Positions 36,633-46,323 of a stretch of 64,000 nt of DNA are shown in pieces. The notes beneath the pieces were generated by a model, which did no database searches, had not been told where the DNA came from, and saw only the letters and a program-made list of their open reading frames with translations. A program made the position numbers and the translations under genes. The DNA lies in the NCBI RefSeq assembly GCF_025998815.1, contig NZ_AP026678.1, positions 1,860,001 to 1,924,000 of the forward strand. Reading direction: 5' to 3'. Position 1 is the first letter of the stretch, and the number at the start of each line of letters is the position of its first letter. Source of the stretch: Ignavibacterium sp. (GTDB lineage: Bacteria > Bacteroidota > Ignavibacteria > Ignavibacteriales > Ignavibacteriaceae).

Positions 36633-37847
36633 ATGTATATGAGGTTTTATTGCATTGCTCTATCACTTTTATTCTCTGTTTATATCCATTCGCAAAACGA
36701 ATTCAATACAATAGATTCTTCTTTAATGTTAAAAGCCGTTGATTTGGCAAAAAAGAATTTAATAGTTGATACTCATATTGATTTGCCTGATTGGCTTTAC
36801 GATGAGCGGTTCGATGTTTCCGTAAAATCAAATTATGGAGAGTTTGATTTTGAAAGAGCTACAGATGGCGGATTGAATGTTGCTTTTATGTCAATTTATA
36901 CTTCGCCTTCATTGGAAGCTCAGGGAAAATCGAAGCTAAAAGCAGACTCGCTGATAAATATTGTTGAAGAGCTTGAAAAACAATGGCAGAATAAATTCAA
37001 AATTGTGAGAAGTGTATCTGAGATTGAATCATATAGAAACGAGAATAAAATTCTGTTGGCAATGGGGATGGAAAATGGCTCGCCTATCGAAGGAAATTTA
37101 GACAATCTTCGAGCATACTATAATAAAGGAATCAGATACATAACTTTAGCACACTATAAATCAAATCATATCTGTGATTCGGCGAATGATCCGGAAAGAA
37201 AATGGAATGGTTTAAGTCCTTTCGGAGAAGAAGTGGTAAAAGAAATGAATCGTTTGGGAATTATGATTGATGTATCACATATAAGCGACAGCACTTTTTA
37301 TGATATAATTAAATTAAGTAAAGCGCCTGTAATTGCCTCTCATTCGTGCTGCAGATTTTTTACTCCGGGATTTGAAAGAAACATAAGCGATGAAATGATT
37401 ACTGAACTTGCAAAAACCGGTGGAGTTATTCAGATTGCTTTTGCCGGATTTTTTTTGAGAGAAGATATAAATAAAAAATATCTTCAGGGTGAAGAAGAAA
37501 TAAAAGAACATTTGAAAAACTTTAACATTTCTCCCGGTACTGATTCTGCGTGGCAATATGAGTCTCAATATTGGAAAGAAAATCCTGTTGGTAAAGCAAC
37601 AGTAGAAGATGTTGCAAATCATATTGATCACATAGTAAAGCTGGTTGGTGTTGATTATGTCGGAATTGGTTCTGACTTTAACGGAGTTGGTGATCACCTG
37701 CCTGTTGGATTAGAAGATGCTTCAAAATATCCGAATCTAATTTATGAACTATTGAAACGAGGATATTCTGAAATTGATATCAGAAAAATTTTTGGTGAGA
37801 ATTTAATTCGTGTCTGGAAGAAAGTTGAAGAAGTTGCTGCGAAATAA
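36633..37847 (+). CDS. Membrane dipeptidase (peptidase M19)
   Basis: Exported zinc enzyme that hydrolyses dipeptides (renal-dipeptidase family). Signal peptide about 1-20 (ends VYIHSQ). Zn-binding motif DTHID with H48 and D50, then GMENGSPIEG (bridging Glu), and conserved IDVSHISDSTFYDI and ASHSCCR, ending with VGIGSDFNGVG. All metal ligands of the family are in place. 404 residues is standard. Stand-alone, followed by a terminator shared with the downstream gene. Confidence 0.9.
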   Translation: MYMRFYCIALSLLFSVYIHSQNEFNTIDSSLMLKAVDLAKKNLIVDTHIDLPDWLYDERFDVSVKSNYGEFDFERATDGGLNVAFMSIYTSPSLEAQGKSKLKADSLINIVEELEKQWQNKFKIVRSVSEIESYRNENKILLAMGMENGSPIEGNLDNLRAYYNKGIRYITLAHYKSNHICDSANDPERKWNGLSPFGEEVVKEMNRLGIMIDVSHISDSTFYDIIKLSKAPVIASHSCCRFFTPGFERNISDEMITELAKTGGVIQIAFAGFFLREDINKKYLQGEEEIKEHLKNFNISPGTDSAWQYESQYWKENPVGKATVEDVANHIDHIVKLVGVDYVGIGSDFNGVGDHLPVGLEDASKYPNLIYELLKRGYSEIDIRKIFGENLIRVWKKVEEVAAK

Positions 37848-37854
37848 AAATAAA

Positions 37855-37887
37855 AGTGGCTGTCATAAAAATTTGAAGACAGCCACT
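37855..37887. terminator. Bidirectional terminator-like hairpin
   Basis: AGTGGCTGTC (37855-37864) pairs with GACAGCCACT (37878-37887), perfect 10-bp stem and 13-base loop. Sits between convergent genes; flanked by A-rich on the left and T/A on the right. Confidence 0.75.
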
Positions 37888-37899
37888 ATTGAATTCCTA

Positions 37900-38337
37900 T
37901 CATCTTGCAACCGTACGATTTGAATTTCCGGTAATGTATTCATTATAAATTGCAAGACTCATTCTTCTTACTCTGTCATTTTCGTCTCTTGTTGAAAGCT
38001 CTAACATCTTCTGCATTCCTTTTTCACTTTCTAATCTGTAAAGAGCAAGTCCGATAAGAACTTTAATGCCAGAATTTTTTTCCTTATCCAATTGATTAAG
38101 CAATTCATTTTCGAAATCTGCAAGCTTGTATTTTCCAACAAGATAAATTGCATCTTCTCTAACGCCGTCGTTATTTGATTTAATTGCATTGACGAGATTT
38201 TCATATGCAAATTTGTGTTGAGTAAAGTCTTTAAGACGATTTACCTGTGCAAGACTATTAAAGCCAGTTAAAAGAACAAGAGCTGCTACCAATCCAAAGA
38301 ATAAGTTCTTCGAATTCTGTTTCAATGTTGTTTTCAT
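37900..38337 (-). CDS. Small exported protein with HEAT-like helices
   Basis: Signal peptide of about 30 residues (VLLTGFNSLAQ). The mature part of 115 residues is helical in pairs (KSNNDGVREDAIYLVGKYK, NSGIKVLIGLALYRLESEKG, RDENDRVRRMSLAIYNEY), suggesting three HEAT-type repeats. Ribosome site GGAGG before the ATG. It lies 130 bases downstream of the response-regulator gene on the same strand, so may be its target; periplasmic role unknown. Confidence 0.68.
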   Translation of the reverse strand: MKTTLKQNSKNLFFGLVAALVLLTGFNSLAQVNRLKDFTQHKFAYENLVNAIKSNNDGVREDAIYLVGKYKLADFENELLNQLDKEKNSGIKVLIGLALYRLESEKGMQKMLELSTRDENDRVRRMSLAIYNEYITGNSNRTVAR

Positions 38338-38467
38338 ATCGAACCTCCTTGAAATAAATTATTGTTTAAGTTCTGGTGTAAACCTAACTCAAACATTTGT
38401 AAGAGGTGTCAAAGGCAAGTCAAGATTTGTAAAGAAATGTCATGATGTGCAGAGAGAATTTCATTAA

Positions 38468-39151
38468 TCACAAAACCATTTTATATCCAACTCCATGAAC
38501 GGTTAAAATTATCTTTGGATGGTTTGGGTCAGTTTCAATTTTTTGACGCAGCTTTAAAATAAAATTATCAACAGTTCTTGTAGTTGGAGTTTCATCGTAG
38601 CCCCAGATTTCAGTAAGCAAATCATCACGACTAACTGTTGTGTTTCTCTTCTTCCACAAAAAGTGTAGTATTTCAAATTCCTTATGTGACATCTGAATAT
38701 CTTTTTTCCCACTTGAAGCTTTGTATCCATTAAAATCAACTTCAAGTTTTCCGATTTTAACAGATTTATTTTCAAGTGAAGAAAAGCTATCACTTCTTCT
38801 GAGAATAGCTTTTACTCTTGCAAGTAACTCACGAAGTGAAAATGGTTTTGTTACATAATCATCAGCACCAAGCTCAAGTCCAAGTACTTTATCAATCTCT
38901 TCGCCTTTAGCAGTAAGAAGTATAATTGGAGTTGTGTCTCCCGACTTTCTTACATTTTTACAAACATCAAATCCTGACATCCTGGGCATCATAACATCCA
39001 TAATCACCAGATCATAATTATTATCTAAAATCTTTGTAAGACCTTCTTCACCATTTTCGGCAATATCAACTTCGTAACCTTCGAACTCGAGATTATCTTT
39101 TAGTCCAAGTCGCATATTTGGCTCATCTTCAACAATAAGAATTTTCGTCAT
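38468..39151 (-). CDS. OmpR-family response regulator
   Basis: Receiver with acidic pocket E8-D9-E10, phospho-acceptor D52 (VIMDVMMP) and the K in DYVTKPFS; winged-helix domain from about 130 with the RTVDNFILKLRQKI signature. It lies 12 bases after the kinase gene and is its likely partner. Very similar in plan to the regulator at 8274, but about half identical only, so not a recent copy. Confidence 0.92.
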   Translation of the reverse strand: MTKILIVEDEPNMRLGLKDNLEFEGYEVDIAENGEEGLTKILDNNYDLVIMDVMMPRMSGFDVCKNVRKSGDTTPIILLTAKGEEIDKVLGLELGADDYVTKPFSLRELLARVKAILRRSDSFSSLENKSVKIGKLEVDFNGYKASSGKKDIQMSHKEFEILHFLWKKRNTTVSRDDLLTEIWGYDETPTTRTVDNFILKLRQKIETDPNHPKIILTVHGVGYKMVL

Positions 39152-39163
39152 CGTAGTTCTCCG

Positions 39164-40702
39164 TTAATTATTTAAGTCTATCGGTAAGATAATTCTGAAT
39201 GTACTTCCCTTTCCGGGTTCACTTACTAACTCAATTGTTCCTTTATGAGCATCAACAATTTGCTTTACAAGTGAAAGACCAATTCCGGTTCCCTTAACAT
39301 TATGAATTAGACCTGATGATACTCTGAAAAATTTATCAAATACTTTTTTCTGATCTTCCGGTGAAATACCAATTCCTTTATCAGTGACTTCAACTATAAT
39401 GCTGTTTCCGGTTGAGATAGTTTTAAGAGTTACTTCCTTTAAATCAGCACTGTATTTAACTGCATTATCAATCAGATTAATTATTGCTTCTGAAATTGCT
39501 TCTGCATCTGCTTTTACTTCAGGGAGATCTCCTGTCAATTGTTTTTCAAATTTAAAACCTTTGTTCTGAAGATGATAACTGTAAGTTTGATAAATATTTT
39601 CAACAACATCGTTAAGATTTATTGACTCAAAGTTAAATTTTCTTTTTCCTGCTTCCATTTTAGCAAAGTTCAGAATAGAATTTACAATTCTTCCGAGACG
39701 ATTTGCTTCCTGACTTATTATTGAATAGTACTCTTTTTTCTTCTCATCATTCTTTACGCGGTCAAGCTCAAGAGTTTCGGCAAACATACTTATTAAAGCT
39801 AATGGTGTTCGTAGCTCGTGAGAAACATTCGAAACGAAATCAGCTTTAAGCTGAGCAAGTTCAAGCTCCTTTTTCACTGCACGATAAACAAATATTACAG
39901 CAGCAATCAATACAAGTAAAAGAATAGCAATCAGAATCATATTATTAGTTGCACGATTACGAATTAAATCCTGAATAGTTTCACCGGTTAAAACTATTCC
40001 AATTTTGTAGTGAGGTATTAACCACATTTGTTTTTCAAATTCAACTTGTCCGGAATAATTAGTGTTATTCGAACTGACAATAACTCTGTTCTCATTATCT
40101 CTCACCAAAATGATAAAATTCTCCTGCGATATTTGCTGAAGTCGAGGCAATAAAATTTTTCTTACAAACTCTTGAGGATTAATAACAAATCCTGTTATCG
40201 TATAAACTTTATTATCATTCTGGTTAGAAAATACGACTACTGCTAAATCACTTACATTATTTACCGGTAAAGGTTCGAGCTTCCGATATCCGGCTTTTTG
40301 ATAATCTGCAAGTCTTGAAATAAGATTTTTATTTGAAACAAGAATTGATTTAACCACAGACTTAATTGAATCAGATGATGAAATTAATTTTTCATCAAAA
40401 ATAAATTTAGCTGATTCAATCTGTTCATCATTAAGTAAAAATATTGATTTGATTGCAAGATTTTCATTTATAAAATTTTTCAGAAGTTGATCATCTTCAT
40501 TCAGTTCATTCACTTTATTTGCCCAACTGTTTAATATATCATCCGAATATTGATTTACTGAAAATAAAATTGTCTGTAACTGATTGTTGTAAGTTTCCTC
40601 AAGAACTTTTTCAGTTTCATTCAGTTTTCCTATTTCGTTGAAGATAAGAAATCCGATCGGAAGAACGATTATAAGCAGTAATATTATTCCGATTTTCTTC
40701 AT
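39164..40702 (-). CDS. Two-transmembrane sensor histidine kinase
   Basis: Helix at about residues 5-21, a periplasmic sensor domain (about 25-250), a second helix (about 255-275), then the kinase core: H295 in SNVSHELRTPLAL, N box (AIINLIDNAVKYS), DKGIGI and GTGIGLSL. The start codon overlaps the last base of the preceding synthetase stop (TAATG), so translation is coupled. The signal may concern lipids, as the gene is tied to an acyl-lipid enzyme; inferred. Confidence 0.88.
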   Translation of the reverse strand: MKKIGIILLLIIVLPIGFLIFNEIGKLNETEKVLEETYNNQLQTILFSVNQYSDDILNSWANKVNELNEDDQLLKNFINENLAIKSIFLLNDEQIESAKFIFDEKLISSSDSIKSVVKSILVSNKNLISRLADYQKAGYRKLEPLPVNNVSDLAVVVFSNQNDNKVYTITGFVINPQEFVRKILLPRLQQISQENFIILVRDNENRVIVSSNNTNYSGQVEFEKQMWLIPHYKIGIVLTGETIQDLIRNRATNNMILIAILLLVLIAAVIFVYRAVKKELELAQLKADFVSNVSHELRTPLALISMFAETLELDRVKNDEKKKEYYSIISQEANRLGRIVNSILNFAKMEAGKRKFNFESINLNDVVENIYQTYSYHLQNKGFKFEKQLTGDLPEVKADAEAISEAIINLIDNAVKYSADLKEVTLKTISTGNSIIVEVTDKGIGISPEDQKKVFDKFFRVSSGLIHNVKGTGIGLSLVKQIVDAHKGTIELVSEPGKGSTFRIILPIDLNN

Positions 40703-43176
40703 TAAGATTTTTTTGAATTGGGTTTACTTAAATTAAGATGACTCGAAACTTTTTCGAATACAGCATCACGCAGAGACTCATAAGAATGTTCTGAGGGCAA
40801 AATTGGTTTAAGAAATTTTACTTTTACTTCTTTGAATGGTCTTGGAAATATCTTACCACGCGGTAGTGCCTTATTCGCTCCCTCAATTGCTACTGGCACA
40901 ACAGGAACATTCAGCTCACGACTTAATATTGCAAATGTTTTTTTGAAATCTCCCAACTCACCCGTAAATGATCTTGTTCCTTCCGGAAAGATAATCAGAT
41001 TTCTTCCATTCCTTAGAACTTCAGCAAGCTTTCTTAATGATGATTTCAAATCACTTAAATCCATCACAATCACATTACTTTTATCAGCAATGAATTTTAA
41101 TATTTTATTTCGCACATGTTTTTCCTTAGCATAAAAATATGTTTTCTTAAGGATTTTGTTTTTCAAAAAGACGGCAACAAAAAGTCCATCAAGAAAGCTT
41201 TGATGATTTGGTGCGAGAATAAATGGACCTTCAGGAAGATTCTCTAATCCTTCGCTCTTCAAACGAAAATACATTTTCAAAAATATTTTAGCTGCATGTT
41301 TCATAAGGTTATGTGTAAACCAGCTTTCAGGCAGTTTGACATTTAATTCCTCTCGCAAAATTTTTCCCCAATCAATTGCTTCAACAGCAAGTTTTGTTTT
41401 ATGCTCCTGAATACTTTCAGCAAGCTTCAAAACATTAGGATAACTCAAAATTTCTTTCTCATTCATCTTTACGCCGAAGGTTTGTTCAAGGAAAACCTCA
41501 AGATTTACTTTATCCAATGAATCAAGTCCTAAATCTATTTCAAGATGATCATAAGGATGAACTGTTATTTCTTTTTGCTGCTGAATGAATTCTTTTATCA
41601 GAATGTACTCCTGAAAAACCGGCTCGGGAATTTTTTCTTGCTGAGATTTGTCTTTTGCCTCTAGCTGAGGAAGTAAAAACCTTTTCAGTTTGCTTAATCT
41701 TGTTCTTGGTAATGGTTCATTGACAACTGAAAACTTCATAACTTTTTTATATGGAGTAACTGCTTGATTGTACTTATCAATAACATTCCATTTAAGATAG
41801 TCTTCAACATTATCAATACCAGCTTGTTTAACTTTCACATCATCGCAGTAAATTAACGCGTGTAGCATATCCGCTTTTTCAAATACTCCAACTTCATTAA
41901 TTACATCAGACATTGATGCTAATTTGTTCTCAATCTCTTCAGGATTAATATTTTTTCCGTTTGAAAGAATAATGATTTCTTTTTTTCTTCCGGTAATAAA
42001 CAATCTTTTTTCTTCATCGAGATAACCAAGATCTCCGGTATAAAGCCAGCCATCTTTTATCACTGCTTCTGTTTCTTCAGGTCTGTTATAGTAGCCCAGC
42101 ATAACATTTCTTCCACGATTAACAATTTCACCATCAACAATTTTCACTTCATTTGTTTTTAGAGGTTGCCCTGCACTGCCAATAACAACATTACCGGGCC
42201 TCGTGAATGTTATCATCGGCGCACATTCAGTCATTCCATATCCTTCGAGTACTTCAAATCCAAGTGTTCGTAAATCTTTTGCAACTTCTTTATCAAGCGC
42301 CGCTCCACCGGAAACCATATACTTGATACTGCCACCAAATTTCTTATGAACTGATTTAAATACTTTTCGTGAAAAAGTAAGCGAATTTTTCTTTTCAGCT
42401 AAACCAAAAAGAAATTTTGCAATTTTATTCTTTTCAATTTTTTCTTTGATTCCTTTTCTGATAATACTATAAAATCTTGGAACACTGATTATCATCGTAA
42501 TTCTATTCTTTTGCAGTGTTTCCATTAAATCTTCAGCAGCCATAGAAGGAGAAAACACTATTGTTGCACCAATTTTAAGTGGAGCAACAACTGTTCCCAC
42601 CAAAGGAAAAATGTGATGTAACGGAAGAAGAACCAGAACTCTATCGTTTGGTTCATATACTACCACATCCTCTGTAACAGCTTCGATGTTCACAAGAAGA
42701 TTATCAAATGAAAGCATTACACCTTTTGGTAGTCCAGTTGTACCAGAAGTGTAAATTATTACTGCAACTTTGTCTTTGTCAGGTATGGGAAAAGATACAC
42801 TAACATTTTGCTCTTCAGCTTGAATCTCATCAACATTAATTTGTTTGATATTGTATTGTAAAACAGAACAGGCTTTACCGCAAACCTCTGAAGTTTGATT
42901 TGAATGAATTATTACTTCGGGTTTACAATCGTTTAAGATGAAAGAGACATCATCAGCGGAGGACATAAAATCAATAGGAACAACAATCGCATTTTTATAC
43001 CAACTTGCATAGAACGCATAAATCCATTCAAACCTGTTTTCACAAAATATTGCAACTTTATTAACTTCACCCTCAAGATGTTTTGAAAATGAAGCTACAT
43101 TATTCAGTAACTGACTGTAACTGATTTGCTGATCCTTAAGGATCATTGCAGTTTTATTGTAATCCTTTAAAAACAT
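40702..43176 (-). CDS. Fusion of acyl-CoA/ACP ligase, acyl-carrier domain and PlsC acyltransferase
   Basis: Residues 1-500: ANL ligase with YTSGTTGLPKG (T143 start), GYGMTEC, YTGDLGY and KEIIILSNGKNI. Residues about 520-600: carrier-like domain with the phosphopantetheine serine S553 in GLDSLD. Residues about 630-800: PlsC-type acyltransferase with N-H658-Q-S-F-L-D and FPEGTRSFTG. The fusion would activate a fatty acid, carry it on the ACP domain and transfer it to a lysolipid or other acceptor, much like Aas in E. coli with an added carrier. First gene of the operon with a two-component system. Confidence 0.88.
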   Translation of the reverse strand: MFLKDYNKTAMILKDQQISYSQLLNNVASFSKHLEGEVNKVAIFCENRFEWIYAFYASWYKNAIVVPIDFMSSADDVSFILNDCKPEVIIHSNQTSEVCGKACSVLQYNIKQINVDEIQAEEQNVSVSFPIPDKDKVAVIIYTSGTTGLPKGVMLSFDNLLVNIEAVTEDVVVYEPNDRVLVLLPLHHIFPLVGTVVAPLKIGATIVFSPSMAAEDLMETLQKNRITMIISVPRFYSIIRKGIKEKIEKNKIAKFLFGLAEKKNSLTFSRKVFKSVHKKFGGSIKYMVSGGAALDKEVAKDLRTLGFEVLEGYGMTECAPMITFTRPGNVVIGSAGQPLKTNEVKIVDGEIVNRGRNVMLGYYNRPEETEAVIKDGWLYTGDLGYLDEEKRLFITGRKKEIIILSNGKNINPEEIENKLASMSDVINEVGVFEKADMLHALIYCDDVKVKQAGIDNVEDYLKWNVIDKYNQAVTPYKKVMKFSVVNEPLPRTRLSKLKRFLLPQLEAKDKSQQEKIPEPVFQEYILIKEFIQQQKEITVHPYDHLEIDLGLDSLDKVNLEVFLEQTFGVKMNEKEILSYPNVLKLAESIQEHKTKLAVEAIDWGKILREELNVKLPESWFTHNLMKHAAKIFLKMYFRLKSEGLENLPEGPFILAPNHQSFLDGLFVAVFLKNKILKKTYFYAKEKHVRNKILKFIADKSNVIVMDLSDLKSSLRKLAEVLRNGRNLIIFPEGTRSFTGELGDFKKTFAILSRELNVPVVPVAIEGANKALPRGKIFPRPFKEVKVKFLKPILPSEHSYESLRDAVFEKVSSHLNLSKPNSKKS

Positions 43177-43338
43177 TTTAATAATTCTAATTGTTTGTTA
43201 CTTAAAAATATCAAAATATTCTCACTATTGCCTGATGATAAATCATCTCTCAAGATAACTTTTTAAGAGGTATGTAACATTTTTTTTTGATTATTTTTAT
43301 ATCAGATTTCACAATAAATAATTTTTTCAGGAGTAATT

Positions 43339-43722
43339 ATGAATTCAAAGCCAGAAATCGGTTCAATAACATGGTGTGATTTAACTGTCCCGAATGCAGA
43401 AGAGGTAAAGACTTTTTATGAGAAAGTGATTGGATGGAAAGCTGATCCCGTTTCAATGGGAGATTATGATGATTACAGTATGATTGCACCTGAAAGTAAC
43501 AAGATTGCAGCAGGAATCTGTAACGCTAAAGGAATTAATGCCAAACTTCCTCCACAGTGGCTTATTTATATTACTGTTGAGAATGTTGATACAAGTGCAC
43601 AAACTTGTTTAGAACTTGGTGGAAGAGTATTAGTTGAGCCAAAAACAATTTTGAACTATGGAAGATTTTGTGTTATACAAGATCCTGCAGGTGCTGTTTG
43701 TGCATTGTTTAAACCCGAATAA
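43339..43722 (+). CDS. VOC-fold protein (glyoxalase/bleomycin-resistance-like)
   Basis: 127 residues with two betaalphabetabeta units: WCDLTVPNAEEVKTFYEKVIGWK in the first half and LIYITVENVDTSAQTCLELGGR in the second; ends QDPAGAVCALFKPE. Matches the CFP-30/VOC group of small Bacteroidota proteins. Metal and substrate not predicted. Ribosome site AGGAG precedes. Preceded by a 160-base AT-rich gap. Confidence 0.78.
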   Translation: MNSKPEIGSITWCDLTVPNAEEVKTFYEKVIGWKADPVSMGDYDDYSMIAPESNKIAAGICNAKGINAKLPPQWLIYITVENVDTSAQTCLELGGRVLVEPKTILNYGRFCVIQDPAGAVCALFKPE

Positions 43723-43729
43723 AGAACAA

Positions 43730-43756
43730 TGGCTGACCAAAATATTTGATCAGCCA
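43730..43756. terminator. Terminator-like hairpin
   Basis: TGGCTGA (43730-43736) pairs with TCAGCCA (43750-43756); with one mismatch the stem continues CAAA/TTTG. Sits between the VOC gene and the convergent PLP-enzyme gene, and can serve both. Confidence 0.65.
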
Positions 43757-43763
43757 AAAGAAT

Positions 43764-44969
43764 TTATTTACAAAGACCGACTGTCTGTAAACACTTTTTA
43801 ATTCTCTGAAAAGTTTTTTCAATATTATTATCAAGACCGATGGAAATTCTTACAAGTCCATCACTCAAACCCATAGCTTTTCTTTCTTCTTCAGGTATTT
43901 CAGAAGAAGTGCTATGACCTGGAGAAGAAAAAAGCGTTTTAAAGTAACCAAGACTTACAGCCAGGTAACCAACTTTTTCCTGTTGCATCATTGCCATAAG
44001 TTCATCGGCTTTTTCTGCAGTTCCGGCATCAATTGCAAGCATACCACCATAACCAAAACCCTCATTCATTATTTCATTCAATAGATTATACCCGCTGTGA
44101 GATTTTAATCCCGGATAAAAAACTTTACAGCCAAGTTTCTCCAAATGTTCAGCAAGATAAAGTGCATTTTCACTATGCTTTTTCATGCGTATATGAAGCG
44201 AGTGAAGATTCTTCATTATGCTAGCAGCTCTAAAACTATCGAGTACTGGTCCTAACAACATAGAAGCACCGGAATTTATATCAGTAAGTTGAGAAATAAA
44301 TTCTTTAGTGCTGCAAACACAACCGGCAACACAATCACTCGTTCCGTTAATGAATTTTGTCAGGCTGTGAATTACTATATGAGCTCCAAGATGTGATGGC
44401 GTAATGAAAATGGGACTGAATGTATTATCAACAACAAGTTTTATGTTATGCTTGTTAGCAATCTCGGCAAGTTTTGGAATGTCAGCAACTTCTAATAGTG
44501 GATTACTAATTGCTTCACAATAGATTACTTTTGTTTTTTCAGTGATTGCATTTTCAACTGCATTAAGGTCTTGTGTATTAACAAAATTTGTTTTGATATC
44601 AAATCGTGGAAGAAAATTTTTGAACAAAGCGTAAGTCCCACCATAAATAGTTCTGCTCGAAACAATTTCATCTCCTGCATTACAAAGTTGCAGCATTGTA
44701 CAACTAATCGCTCCCATTCCCGAAGATGTGACAATTGCAGCTTCTGTATCTTCCAATTTTGCTAATGCTTCAGCAAGATATTTATTTGTGGGATTCCAAT
44801 GACGAGAATATAAAAAACACCCTTCAATTTCGTGCTCAAATAATTCTTTCATCGTCTTTGGATTTAGAAATGTATAAGTTGAAGAATCGGTAATTGAAGG
44901 ATTAACATCTCCGTACTCTCCAAAAACCAGATAATCCTGAATTTCAATACTAGGATCGAAATGATGCAT
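43764..44969 (-). CDS. PLP-dependent Cys/Met-metabolism enzyme (methionine gamma-lyase / cystathionine synthase or lyase type)
   Basis: Fold-type I PLP enzyme; Schiff-base lysine K205 in VIHSLTKFINGTSD, phosphate-binding SSGMGAI near residue 83-88 and the YGGTYALF segment typical of the family. The active-site Tyr and Cys used to tell methionine gamma-lyase from cystathionine lyases cannot be assigned firmly without alignment. Full length, 401 residues. Next to a divergent-like Lrp regulator gene 12 bases upstream on the same strand, so the pair forms an amino-acid-responsive unit (inferred). Confidence 0.82.
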   Translation of the reverse strand: MHHFDPSIEIQDYLVFGEYGDVNPSITDSSTYTFLNPKTMKELFEHEIEGCFLYSRHWNPTNKYLAEALAKLEDTEAAIVTSSGMGAISCTMLQLCNAGDEIVSSRTIYGGTYALFKNFLPRFDIKTNFVNTQDLNAVENAITEKTKVIYCEAISNPLLEVADIPKLAEIANKHNIKLVVDNTFSPIFITPSHLGAHIVIHSLTKFINGTSDCVAGCVCSTKEFISQLTDINSGASMLLGPVLDSFRAASIMKNLHSLHIRMKKHSENALYLAEHLEKLGCKVFYPGLKSHSGYNLLNEIMNEGFGYGGMLAIDAGTAEKADELMAMMQQEKVGYLAVSLGYFKTLFSSPGHSTSSEIPEEERKAMGLSDGLVRISIGLDNNIEKTFQRIKKCLQTVGLCK

Positions 44970-44981
44970 AGTAGTTTCCTT

Positions 44982-45443
44982 TCACTCAATTTTAATTTTT
45001 GTATTATACTTAACTGTTGAAAGAACAAATTTTGTATTGATTTTATTTACTCCATTTATTTTCGTCAACTTACTCAGAATAAATTTCTCGTATTCCTCAA
45101 TTGAGCTTACTGCTACTTTTAGTATAAAATCTTCCTCACCGGCAACATGATAACATTCCAGAACTTCGTCCAGCTTTTTGATATTTCTGGTAAACTGATC
45201 AACGGAAGAAAGCTGATGAGCTGAAAGAGAAACTGATACCATTGCAAAAACACCTTTACTGATTTTTGCCGGATCGACAATTGCAACATATCGCTTTATT
45301 ATTCCGTTTCTCTCAAGTCGTTTTACTCTTTCGAGCATTGATGGTGGACTTATCCCAACTTTCTTTGCAAGCTCAACATTGGTAATCTGAGCATCCTGTT
45401 GAAGAATGGTTAAAATTTGTTTGTCGATTGAATCTATTTTCAT
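44982..45443 (-). CDS. Lrp/AsnC-family transcriptional regulator
   Basis: Helix-turn-helix at residues 10-60 (NVELAKKVGISPPSMLERVKRLERNGII) and C-terminal ligand-binding RAM domain. 153 residues, standard length. Directly upstream of the PLP enzyme; likely regulates it in response to an amino acid. A second paralogue is at 61695. Confidence 0.9.
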   Translation of the reverse strand: MKIDSIDKQILTILQQDAQITNVELAKKVGISPPSMLERVKRLERNGIIKRYVAIVDPAKISKGVFAMVSVSLSAHQLSSVDQFTRNIKKLDEVLECYHVAGEEDFILKVAVSSIEEYEKFILSKLTKINGVNKINTKFVLSTVKYNTKIKIE

Positions 45444-45607
45444 TTTATAAAAAATATTTATTATTCGCCTTATAAAATAAATTATAAAAGTAATTTATCA
45501 AATTATATTCGGTATTATTTGATATTTAGCTAATATTTGTTAAAAATTAATTAGTTTTGAATAAATGCTTTTAATCCGAATTTTTGTATCAATAATCAGG
45601 AAGAATT

Positions 45608-46273
45608 ATGAATAAAAAACTTAATGCAGCAAAAAAAGCAACTGAATTTATAAGTGATGGAATGGTACTCGGCTTGGGAACAGGATCAACAGTCGAAGTA
45701 ATGATTGAAGAATTAAGTAAAAAAATTAAAGCCGGGTTAAACATTAAATGTATTTCTACCTCAAACCGAACAACCAAATTCGCAAACAAGTTTGGTATAA
45801 TAATTCACGAGTTTGATAGTGTTAGTAAAATAGATTTAACAGTTGACGGAGCTGATGAAGTCGACCCTTATTTGCGAGGTATAAAGGGTGGTGGTGGTGC
45901 TTTACTTTATGAAAAGATAGTCGCATATAATTCAGAAAAAAACATCTGGATTGTTGATGATTCAAAACTGGTTAATAAGCTTGGAAATTTTCCTCTTCCG
46001 GTCGAGGTTATTCCTTTTGCTTCAAGAAAACTTTTAATGAAATTTGAATCAATGAGATTAAACCCATCAATAAGAAAATTGGATAATAAGAATTTCGTTA
46101 CGGATAGCGGGAATTTTATAATTGATTGTAAAATCGGAGAAATTGAAAATCCAAAAGAATTAGAAAAAGAATTGAAGATGATTCCTGGTGTAGTTGAAGT
46201 GGGATTATTTATTGATGTTGCAGATTATTTAATAATTGGTTACAACGATAGAACAGAAGTTTTAGAAAAATAG
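45608..46273 (+). CDS. rpiA: Ribose-5-phosphate isomerase A
   Basis: Interconverts ribose-5-phosphate and ribulose-5-phosphate (pentose phosphate pathway). GLGTGSTVEVMIEEL is the classic N-terminal phosphate loop; the active-site DGADEVDP and KGGGGALLYEKIVA segments, with the catalytic Glu, are intact; and SKLVNKLG follows. 221 residues is normal. Ribosome site GGAAG upstream of the ATG. Confidence 0.93.
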   Translation: MNKKLNAAKKATEFISDGMVLGLGTGSTVEVMIEELSKKIKAGLNIKCISTSNRTTKFANKFGIIIHEFDSVSKIDLTVDGADEVDPYLRGIKGGGGALLYEKIVAYNSEKNIWIVDDSKLVNKLGNFPLPVEVIPFASRKLLMKFESMRLNPSIRKLDNKNFVTDSGNFIIDCKIGEIENPKELEKELKMIPGVVEVGLFIDVADYLIIGYNDRTEVLEK

Positions 46274-46276
46274 AAT

Positions 46277-46316
46277 GGGCTGCCTCTCGATTCACTGCTA
46301 AACTTTGAGACAGCCC
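46277..46316. terminator. Terminator-like hairpin between rpiA and the small peptide gene
   Basis: GGGCTG (46277-46282) pairs with CAGCCC (46311-46316), followed by TTTC; CTC/GAG extend the stem beyond one mismatch. The large loop is about 20 bases. Used on the plus strand after rpiA. Confidence 0.6.
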
Positions 46317-46323
46317 TTTCTTC

